Part shown: piece after piece, positions 1 through 5,594 of the stretch | Layout of the letters: each line of letters starts with the position of its first letter | Position numbering within the stretch: the first letter of the stretch is position 1 | Origin: Oceanobacillus polygoni | Lineage (GTDB): Bacteria > Bacillota > Bacilli > Bacillales > Amphibacillaceae | DNA length: 42,333 nucleotides | Direction: 5' to 3' | Assembly: GCF_008304605.1 (NCBI RefSeq) | Contig: NZ_PIJY01000049.1 | Location: 1-42,333, forward strand | Made by a program: the position numbers and the translations under genes | The notes under the pieces: generated by a model | What the model was told of the DNA's origin: nothing | What the model saw: the letters and a program-made list of their open reading frames with translations, nothing else | The model's database searches: none

Positions 1-24
1 AGCCAAGATCAAACTCTCCATAAA
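1..24 (-). rRNA. 16S rRNA, 5' end only
   Basis: The complement reads GGAGAGTTTGATCTTGGCT, the conserved 5' start of bacterial 16S rRNA (universal 27F primer region, with T where most copies have C). Only about 24 bases lie in the window; the gene continues leftward outside it. It is preceded by tandem promoters and by tRNA-Ile, so this is the start of an rrn operon. Confidence 0.9.
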
Positions 25-171
25 AGTGTTTGTAATACTTAGCTGTTGTAGAAGCTGACTTCTACTTGTTTTAAAAAGAAAAACGAGTTTTCTTTTTTCT
101 TGACATACTGGTTGTTTTGTTCAGTTTTCAAAGAGCAAATTTGTTTGTCGTTCTTTTGGAGCGACTTTATT

Positions 172-201
172 AATTTATCACATCTTACAAGTTGTTGTCA
201 A
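172..201 (-). promoter_or_regulatory. rrn promoter P2
   Basis: On the minus strand: TTGACA, an 18-base spacer, TAAATT. Downstream the leader carries GCTCTTTGAAAACTGAAC (about 120-136), the boxA-like antitermination leader usual before Bacillus 16S genes. It sits about 150 bases upstream of the 16S start. Confidence 0.75.
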
Positions 202-258
202 TAACTTTTTTAAAATATTTTTCATTCGAAATATTCCTCTGTTTTCGACAACTTTTAT

Positions 259-287
259 ACTGTAACACCTTTCAGAAGAGATGTCAA
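259..287 (-). promoter_or_regulatory. rrn promoter P1
   Basis: On the minus strand: TTGACA, a 17-base spacer, TACAGT. With the P2 promoter about 85 bases downstream it forms the tandem pair typical of Bacillus rrn operons. It lies downstream of tRNA-Ile, so it drives 16S but not the four tRNAs at 311-658. Confidence 0.7.
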
Positions 288-310
288 CACCTTTTTATAA
301 AAAAGATGAA

Positions 311-384
<74 letters not shown>

Positions 385-402
385 ACATAAATAGTAAGTT
401 GG

Positions 403-473
403 AGCGGGTGAAGGGAATCGAACCCTCATCATCAGCTTGGAAGGCTGAGGTTTTACCACTAAACTACACCCGC
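403..473 (-). tRNA. tRNA-Gly (TCC)
   Basis: The complement starts GCGGGTGTAGTTTAGTGG and ends CACCCGCT. The anticodon loop is CTTCCAA (anticodon TCC). CCA is not encoded. Confidence 0.95.
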
Positions 474-501
474 AAGATAAAATTATACTTTAATACATCA
501 C

Positions 502-578
502 TGGTCGGGAAGACAGGATTCGAACCTGCGACCCCTTGGTCCCAAACCAAGTGCTCTACCAAGCTGAGCTACTTCCCG
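502..578 (-). tRNA. tRNA-Pro (TGG)
   Basis: The complement starts CGGGAAGTAGCTCAG and ends TTCCCGACCA, so CCA is encoded. The anticodon loop is TTTGGGA (anticodon TGG). Confidence 0.95.
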
Positions 579-581
579 TAA

Positions 582-658
582 TGGCGCGCCCGAGAGGAGT
601 CGAACCCCTAACCTCTTGATCCGTAGTCAAACGCTCTATCCAATTGAGCTACGGGCGC
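582..658 (-). tRNA. tRNA-Arg (ACG)
   Basis: The complement starts GCGCCCGTAGCTCAATTGG and ends CGGGCGCGCCA with CCA encoded. The anticodon loop is CTACGGA (anticodon ACG). It is the first tRNA left of the integrated element and would follow tRNA-Leu directly in an empty chromosome. Confidence 0.95.
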
Positions 659-679
659 ATAAAAATGTCTGTCATATAA

Positions 680-736
680 ATGATGCGGTCGAGAGGACTT
701 GAACCTCCACGGGTTATTCACCCACTAGGCCCTCAA
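680..736. repeat. attL: 57-bp direct repeat, displaced tRNA-Leu 3' half
   Basis: Identical to 24661-24717. It holds the tRNA-Leu from the anticodon loop (TTGAGGG on the minus strand) to the 3' end plus 4 bases beyond. The 5' half is missing here, so no functional tRNA is made. A dyad TAACGT-N6-ACGTTA (737-754) abuts it inside the element. Confidence 0.92.
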
Positions 737-786
737 TAACGTGAAATGACGTTACCAGTCACAATACCTTATTAAAAGTACATCTA

Positions 787-792
787 ATTATA
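787..792 (-). promoter_or_regulatory. possible outward -10 element near the left end
   Basis: TATAAT on the minus strand about 50 bases inside attL, reading out of the element toward the orphaned tRNA-Arg, Pro, Gly and Ile. No good -35 is present, though A/T runs that could act as an UP element precede it. Tentative. Confidence 0.25.
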
Positions 793-829
793 TCACTTTT
801 ATATTTTTATAGTTTTTTTAATTCCTTTT

Positions 830-849
830 GGAGTAAAAAAGGAGTAAAA
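830..849 (+). repeat. left arm-type integrase sites (two direct repeats)
   Basis: Two copies of GGAGTAAAA at 830-838 and 841-849, spaced 11 bp start to start. The same pair with the same spacing and orientation occurs near the right end (24550-24569). Tyrosine integrases with an N-terminal arm-binding domain bind such short repeats near both ends; the role here is inferred. Confidence 0.6.
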
Positions 850-860
850 ACATAAAATAG

Positions 861-902
861 AAACCGTACGTCAGAACAACAAGTGTTTTTGTCGTACGGT
901 TT
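861..902 (-). terminator. hairpin downstream of the SLATT gene
   Basis: Inverted repeat AAACCGTACG / CGTACGGTTT (861-870 and 893-902) around a 22-base loop. On the minus strand it is followed by a T-rich stretch ending in TTTTT. It is the likely end of the left cargo transcript. The rest of 740-1037 holds only the arm sites and no gene I can support. Confidence 0.5.
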
Positions 903-1037
903 AAAATATTACCATGTTTATTTTTACAAGTCAACATTTTTTTTAATAGAGTTTAATCATTTTTACCTAAATCGTTTAACAACCGTCCGTTTTCGGATTA
1001 ATAGAGCATTGCATATTATTATGAGAGGTTTACCTTG

Positions 1038-1448
1038 TTATACACCCTTTTCAGAGTGTAAGTTTGCCCAGTTTACATTTTCCTTGGAAACAATACTCTC
1101 AACACGTTCCACTAAATAATTAAGCGTATGGTCAGAAGTATATATTCCTGATTTGGTCAAAAACATATATTTTTCTTGCCTAAGTAATTCACAAATACTC
1201 CGATATTCAATCCAATTTTCATGATATTTAGATAGTGATAGCCAACCTTCAATAAAAGCAATACTACCACCTAAAACAGAAACGATTATTGTATTAGGAC
1301 CAATACTAATAACTACAGGTATTGCCGTTGCAAATAGTATTTCTAACCTTTTTAACCACTTGTATTTTTTTTGGCAGCTTATGCTCTTTTTATCATACCA
1401 ATTAATTTGATATTCTAATCGTTGATTAATATAGTCTTCTTCATTCAT
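1038..1448 (-). CDS. SLATT-domain (DUF4231-like) two-helix membrane protein
   Basis: About 136 residues. After a charged N-terminal segment come two adjacent hydrophobic helices (about residues 35-50 and 53-69), then an amphipathic C-terminal region with the family pattern W-x2-YR-x2-CE-x2-R-x-EKY-x-FL. This layout is that of the SLATT superfamily, proposed by comparative genomics to be membrane pore-forming effectors in nucleotide-signal conflict systems. The start is taken at the ATG 9 bases after AGGTGA; the TTG three codons upstream directly abuts that Shine-Dalgarno site. It is the last gene of the left cargo, 158 bases after the TPR gene, so it may have its own expression signal. Inferred role: membrane-damaging effector triggered by the two upstream proteins. 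Confidence 0.75.
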   Translation of the reverse strand: MNEEDYINQRLEYQINWYDKKSISCQKKYKWLKRLEILFATAIPVVISIGPNTIIVSVLGGSIAFIEGWLSLSKYHENWIEYRSICELLRQEKYMFLTKSGIYTSDHTLNYLVERVESIVSKENVNWANLHSEKGV

Positions 1449-1552
1449 ATTATACAATCACCTATTAATCTTTTTTAGCTTTATTGAATTCTTATTTATT
1501 CAACACAATTTTATTTCTGTATTTCTATTGATATTTATAGGAGGTGACAGGA

Positions 1553-1588
1553 ATGGGAAACAATGATAATAATTCCTTGGTCAACTAA
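1553..1588 (+). other. possible 11-codon ORF with very strong ribosome site, antisense to the cassette
   Basis: In the 158-base gap between the SLATT and TPR genes the plus strand reads AGGAGGTGA, five bases, then ATG and 11 codons (MGNNDNNSLVN) before TAA. No clear promoter was found. It could be chance, an antisense regulator or a decayed gene start. Confidence 0.2.
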
Positions 1589-1606
1589 CCAAACACCTCA
1601 CATAAA

Positions 1607-2857
1607 TCACATTTTTTTAATAGGTGATTTCTCAAGGAGTTCATTTAGCTTTACTATCTGTGATTCGGTGGTTTTTCTTTCCCAATTATCTGTAGCTATA
1701 GAGGTTGCAGCCTTTTTAAAATGCTCGTACTTTTCTAAATTGCCTACCGCAAAATACGCCTCTTCTAAAGTAGCCACAATCCAATATTTATCACTTCTTT
1801 CATTAAAATTGCCCTGTTCGTATAATTCCTTGCAAATAGAAATTACTTTTTCTCTAATTCTATTTGCAATAATATAGTCAGTTATAGCTTGGTTAAACTC
1901 TTCTTCAATACTTGCTTGTACGTTGTATAAATATGCTAAATTAATGCCGTTATAATAATCATTTTTAATATAAAATCCTTTTTCGTAATTTGATATTGAT
2001 TTCTGCAAGTATGTTTTTTCATTTAATTCCTCCCACAAACGTTTATTTATTGCACCAGAAAGACCTAATGTTTCAGGGTCTGTCGTCTTTTCTGGATTTA
2101 ATGACTCTACAATTTCTAAAGCTTCCTTCAAAGCCTCTATATGACTGGGATATTTACTTTTATATGTAGCTAGTGCAAGTTTTTGCAATATATATTCATT
2201 ATTAGGATCAATTGTATTTGCATGCTTAAGTAATGATTTTGCTTCAATAAACTCATCTTTGTCCAGATGCCGTATAGCACTCTCGATAATATTTCCTAAT
2301 GTATCTTTTAAACCATCACTACCAGGTTCTTCTGTATTTTCTCCTGTTTCTTCAATTGTAGGAGGTTTTAAGCCCTTTAAATATGTATAAACCGGACTAT
2401 CTATCTCCTGTGTATCTAATATAACTTTTATAGTATCAATAAGTTCATTCTTAAATCTTAGAGCCTCATCATAACCTATGTCTTTTCCTAGATGTTCATA
2501 TTTGCGAATCACTGTATGATCCACATCAAAAGGAGGCTTTAAATCGTTTTCCGCAATAGCAATAGTTGTTTTAGGTCTTAAAGCATGTCTTACCCCTAAT
2601 TCATAAAATGCATTTGAATTATTCGTAGATAGATCAGCTATTACAACGTCTGCATTTATCAATAAATTATACATTGGTACATCTATTGTTCCTGAATGCT
2701 TAACTTCATCAGCTCTTATACATTCTAAACCAGCTTCTTCAGCTGCTGGCTTAATGATGTTTTTATATGTTTTATCTAAGTTTAACTCTCTACCTGTAGA
2801 TAAATCAGTTTTTATACCATACCCCATAATGACAAAGCATTTATTATTTCTTTTCAT
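1607..2857 (-). CDS. TIR/deoxyribosyltransferase-like protein with helical repeat (TRAFs-binding-like) domain
   Basis: 416 residues, start ATG preceded by AAGGAG. Residues 5-150 form a compact alpha/beta domain: CFVIMGYG at 7-14, ADVVIADLS at 69-77 and SNAFYELGVRHALRP at 81-95, with E86 where TIR-like and nucleoside 2-deoxyribosyltransferase-like enzymes have their catalytic glutamate. Residues about 185-400 are alpha-helical with TPR-like spacing and resemble the domain annotated as TRAFs-binding/DUF4071. It lies between a TIR gene and a SLATT gene. Inferred role: sensor or second nucleotide-processing enzyme of the cassette. A terminator-like hairpin separates it from the TIR gene upstream. 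Function is unproven; the domain assignment is by recognition only. Confidence 0.7.
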   Translation of the reverse strand: MKRNNKCFVIMGYGIKTDLSTGRELNLDKTYKNIIKPAAEEAGLECIRADEVKHSGTIDVPMYNLLINADVVIADLSTNNSNAFYELGVRHALRPKTTIAIAENDLKPPFDVDHTVIRKYEHLGKDIGYDEALRFKNELIDTIKVILDTQEIDSPVYTYLKGLKPPTIEETGENTEEPGSDGLKDTLGNIIESAIRHLDKDEFIEAKSLLKHANTIDPNNEYILQKLALATYKSKYPSHIEALKEALEIVESLNPEKTTDPETLGLSGAINKRLWEELNEKTYLQKSISNYEKGFYIKNDYYNGINLAYLYNVQASIEEEFNQAITDYIIANRIREKVISICKELYEQGNFNERSDKYWIVATLEEAYFAVGNLEKYEHFKKAATSIATDNWERKTTESQIVKLNELLEKSPIKKM

Positions 2858-2869
2858 ATAATTACTCCT

Positions 2870-2905
2870 TATAATAAAAAATAAAAAGCTCCGTGTAAGG
2901 AGCTT
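2870..2905 (-). terminator. terminator-like hairpin between TIR and TPR genes
   Basis: On the minus strand: stem AAGCTCC / GGAGCTT (2899-2905 and 2886-2892) with a 6-base loop, followed by TTTATTTTTTAT. It lies 12 bases past the TIR stop and just before the ribosome site of the next gene, so it should limit read-through from the TIR gene. Confidence 0.65.
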
Positions 2906-2916
2906 ACCAATCTACA

Positions 2917-3309
2917 TTAACGGGTTGCTAGGTCTTGAAGTTTTTTCTCACTCCAGTTATAAACATGAATGTTATTTTCTGATAAACATTTAGGAACTTT
3001 ACCTTCTGTACCATTTAACCTAATCGCATATACAGGTTTCCCAGCATCTAATGTCATTCGAACTTCATGTGGCACCCAATAACTTTTATGAGTATCCTCC
3101 CCAACAAATACAATCGTCCTTGAGGTACCTTTTATCGTTTTTGAGATAGCTTGTTTTATAGTAGCTTCATCTTCCGTATTCCAACGCTTTAACAAATCCC
3201 TAACTCGAAAATCTAATGACGGATACTTTGGGTTAGTCGCTCTACCCTTTATAGTTAAAACCACGCCTCTATCTTCTTCCTTGAAACTAAAAAAAACGAC
3301 ATTTGCCAT
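2917..3309 (-). CDS. ThsB-like TIR domain protein (DUF1863/MTH538 type)
   Basis: 130 residues, essentially one domain. Seen: a beta-strand VVFFSFKEEDR at residues 4-14, TIVFVGEDT at 65-73, then W78 and HEVRMTLDAGKPVYAI at 81-96. E82 occupies the position of the putative catalytic glutamate of this TIR subgroup. The order 'FFSF...W..xE......G..V..I' is that of ThsB, the TIR sensor of Thoeris, and of other small bacterial TIR-like proteins that make ADP-ribose-derived signals. Start ATG is preceded by GGGAGATGAG. No ThsA (SIR2-SLOG or macro domain) gene is nearby; a TPR/TIR-like gene and a SLATT membrane gene follow. Inferred role: infection sensor producing or hydrolysing a nucleotide signal. 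In ICEBs1 a TIR protein (SpbK) sits at the same end of the element. Confidence 0.75.
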   Translation of the reverse strand: MANVVFFSFKEEDRGVVLTIKGRATNPKYPSLDFRVRDLLKRWNTEDEATIKQAISKTIKGTSRTIVFVGEDTHKSYWVPHEVRMTLDAGKPVYAIRLNGTEGKVPKCLSENNIHVYNWSEKKLQDLATR

Positions 3310-3411
3310 TAATACTCATCTCCCAAAATTTTCTATAATATATATTTCTACATAATGAGACTATATACCTTCTTTTCTGATCAAATATTTATTTGTACCC
3401 GAATTATGATG

Positions 3412-3417
3412 ATTATA
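3412..3417 (-). promoter_or_regulatory. possible -10 element of the TIR gene
   Basis: TATAAT on the minus strand about 105 bases upstream of the TIR start, in a 193-base AT-rich gap. The matching -35 is weak. The gap 3310-3502 holds no gene. Confidence 0.3.
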
Positions 3418-3502
3418 ACAATAAATGAGATACTAAATAACTACACTTTAACGATGTTCTAAATTAAGTACATTAAACAATTGTTATGCAAATTCATTGC
3501 TT

Positions 3503-3916
3503 TCACTCTTTTATAACTTTCCCTTGCTTTTCGATATAATCGGGTTCTTTTTCTTTTATAGAATCAAAATCGATATCTGGGTGACCATTTACATTCCTTA
3601 GTCCATCATCACCTATTTCATAATATCGTGTACGCGTAAAATCTTCACTTTGGTCATAAACAACTAATTCAACATATTTTTCATTTTTCCAAATTTTTAT
3701 ATCAGAATTACTTCTCAAATCGTCTCCATAGTCTATATTATAAAATTCATAATCCGAATCGCCAAATTCTGGCATATCCGATTCAAATTCTTCAATAGTT
3801 AAGTTAACTAATTCTTCATAGGTTAAATCATTACCTTTTCCATCTACAATTCCACATCCTACAAACACTGTTAATAAAGTCATCAACAAACTCATTTTTA
3901 ACATGTGTTTATACAA
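3503..3916 (-). CDS. small lipoprotein, YddJ-like (possible exclusion protein)
   Basis: About 137 residues with an N-terminal hydrophobic stretch ending in VFVGC, a plausible lipobox, so it should be anchored on the outer face of the membrane. The rest is acidic and mostly beta/loop. Three starts are possible. The ATG at 3931 has no ribosome site; a TTG at 3916 has GGCGGTGA five bases upstream and gives a normal short signal peptide (MYKHMLKM...), so I prefer it. In ICEBs1, YddJ is a lipoprotein in this position that blocks redundant transfer into cells that already carry the element. Position and topology match; sequence homology was not tested. Confidence 0.55.
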   Translation of the reverse strand: MYKHMLKMSLLMTLLTVFVGCGIVDGKGNDLTYEELVNLTIEEFESDMPEFGDSDYEFYNIDYGDDLRSNSDIKIWKNEKYVELVVYDQSEDFTRTRYYEIGDDGLRNVNGHPDIDFDSIKEKEPDYIEKQGKVIKE

Positions 3917-3967
3917 TAAAATCACCGCCATTAGAGTTATAATTAGTTAACCTATGATAACATAGAA

Positions 3968-4459
3968 CTAATATTGAAAAAAGTTAAAATCTACAATACG
4001 CCATTCCCCACCTATATTCTCTAAGTCTAATTCAATAAATGAATTAACTTTACTTTCTGTATTACCCAGATCAATTTGATTTACAAAAACACCCAGCACT
4101 TTTTGCTTTTCTTGTACGAATTCACCTAAATATACGTCTAAGTTACTTACATTCGAGTTTATATCACTTATAAACTCATCATATTCCTCATTAGATTCAA
4201 AATTTAATTCTTTTAAGACATCTTTAGTTACATACATTTCAACACTTTTTTCTAACGGTTTTCCTTGAAAATTAAAGTAAGCCAATATAAATTTTTCTGC
4301 TACTTCACCAGCTTCAATGTGAATGATTTCTTCTGATAATTCTAATTGAGAAATTTTATTTTCCGTTTGTTTTAACTCATTTCTATAATTCTCATTTTTT
4401 ATAAATAAATATCCAATGACTAAAACAGCAACCGCATTTAATAACCAGTACCTTTTCAT
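3968..4459 (-). CDS. membrane-anchored conjugation accessory protein in the yddI position
   Basis: 163 residues. One N-terminal transmembrane segment (about residues 4-20), a short coiled stretch, then an extracytoplasmic domain (about 45-163) with mixed alpha/beta character. It starts four bases after the cwlT-like gene, so it belongs to the same transcript. ICEBs1 has a similar-sized membrane-anchored protein, YddI, here. I do not recognise a specific function; a cell-envelope role in transfer is an inference from position and topology. Confidence 0.5.
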   Translation of the reverse strand: MKRYWLLNAVAVLVIGYLFIKNENYRNELKQTENKISQLELSEEIIHIEAGEVAEKFILAYFNFQGKPLEKSVEMYVTKDVLKELNFESNEEYDEFISDINSNVSNLDVYLGEFVQEKQKVLGVFVNQIDLGNTESKVNSFIELDLENIGGEWRIVDFNFFQY

Positions 4460-4463
4460 TTAA

Positions 4464-5543
4464 TCATTCCAATCCTAAGGTTTTTTTAGGGTTTACCTTT
4501 TTTGAATGTGGTTGACCTAATTTGGTCAAGTGCTCTAGGTGCAAATGATTCCCAGTACTACTTCCAGTTGTACCGCATTTTCCTAACGACTCACCACGCG
4601 ACACTTTATCACCAACTGAAACAGAGAATGATGTCATATGTGCATACCTACTAAATTCACTTTCTCCATGTTTTACAGTCACATAATTTCCATAACCAAC
4701 ATTACTACGAACCGCTTCTACCACATCACCATTAGCGACAGCTAATATGTCATCTTGAGGTGTACAACCAAAGTCTAATCCTCCATGAAAGCTATTAATC
4801 TCCCCTGTAATTGGATGCGTTCTCTCTCCAAACTCACTAGTTATCCTTATTTCCCTTAATGGAAAAGCCCAGTCACCATTAGACGTAGCAACACTGTCAC
4901 CTTGCTCTAAATAACGCATAACATTCTGGACATAATTAGGGTCACCGTAGTTTGCCCACCCTAATTTTCGAGCCATGTAATTACTAAAATCTAAAGCTAA
5001 TTCTTGTGAATACTTACCGTTATTATATATTTGGGCATAATCTATAAAACCATGTCCCATATTGTAAGCCTGCAATGCTAATTCAATATCCCCGCCAGCC
5101 TGCTCCAATACGTTGGAAAAGTATTTTACACCTTGATCAATCGACTTTTCGGGGTCTGTTAAGGTATTACGTGCCAACCCAAGAGATTCAGAGGATTGCA
5201 TAACATCCAAATACCTTCCTCCTGATTCTTGCATTGCAATTGCCATTACAACATCTGTATGTTCTTCTATACCATATTTTTTTGTATACTCTTTAAAGAA
5301 ACTTTCGTATCTTGTCACCTCGGGAGCGACACCCCTACTAATATACATATCTGTAGTTCCTTGATTTTCTTTTTGCTCTAAATGTTCCCCTATCATGTCA
5401 TTACTTGTACTACTAGACATAATTAAATAAAGAATAACCATACCAAATAATAAAAAGACAACCAATATAAAGATAGCTATATAGATTTTCATTTTCCAAC
5501 TGACCAATTTTACAGCAGGTATTTTATCTAATTTCGAATTCAT
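4464..5543 (-). CDS. cwlT: bifunctional cell-wall hydrolase, lysozyme-like plus M23 peptidase (CwlT equivalent)
   Basis: 359 residues. Cytoplasmic N-terminus, one membrane anchor (about 20-43), then a CwlT-like lysozyme/transglycosylase domain (about 75-212) with AMQESGGR, catalytic E106, and LALQAYNMG at 155-163. The C-terminal domain (about 225-355) is an M23 (LytM) endopeptidase with zinc ligands HGGLD (H253, D257) and NHLHLE (H333, H335), plus H302. ICEBs1 CwlT and Tn916 Orf14 instead pair the muramidase with NlpC/P60, so the peptidase half differs in fold and probably in bond cut. A strong GGAGG precedes the ATG. It lies outside the membrane and opens the wall for the conjugation channel. 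Confidence 0.88.
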   Translation of the reverse strand: MNSKLDKIPAVKLVSWKMKIYIAIFILVVFLLFGMVILYLIMSSSTSNDMIGEHLEQKENQGTTDMYISRGVAPEVTRYESFFKEYTKKYGIEEHTDVVMAIAMQESGGRYLDVMQSSESLGLARNTLTDPEKSIDQGVKYFSNVLEQAGGDIELALQAYNMGHGFIDYAQIYNNGKYSQELALDFSNYMARKLGWANYGDPNYVQNVMRYLEQGDSVATSNGDWAFPLREIRITSEFGERTHPITGEINSFHGGLDFGCTPQDDILAVANGDVVEAVRSNVGYGNYVTVKHGESEFSRYAHMTSFSVSVGDKVSRGESLGKCGTTGSSTGNHLHLEHLTKLGQPHSKKVNPKKTLGLE

Positions 5544-5561
5544 ACTTTACCTCCATAAAAA

Positions 5562-5594
5562 TAAAAAAGAGAAATGCCTTCTATGACATTCCTC
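5562..5594 (-). terminator. terminator-like hairpin at the conG stop codon
   Basis: Minus strand stem GAGGAATGTC / GGCATTTCTC (5585-5594 and 5569-5578, two G-T pairs) with loop ATAGAA, followed by TTTTTTATTTTTA. The conG stop codon lies in the stem and loop. It would reduce expression of cwlT and the left cargo from the conjugation promoter. Confidence 0.6.

Noticed and set aside
399-581. Plus-strand ORF over the tRNA-Gly/Pro region
   Set aside because: It is the antisense of tRNA genes; the open frame is a by-product of tRNA sequence.
883-1119. Plus-strand ORF of 78 codons at the left end
   Set aside because: No ribosome site, low-complexity product, overlaps the SLATT 3' end antisense.
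680-3502. Classical Thoeris (ThsA-ThsB)
   Set aside because: A ThsB-like TIR is present but there is no SIR2-SLOG, macro-domain or protease ThsA nearby.
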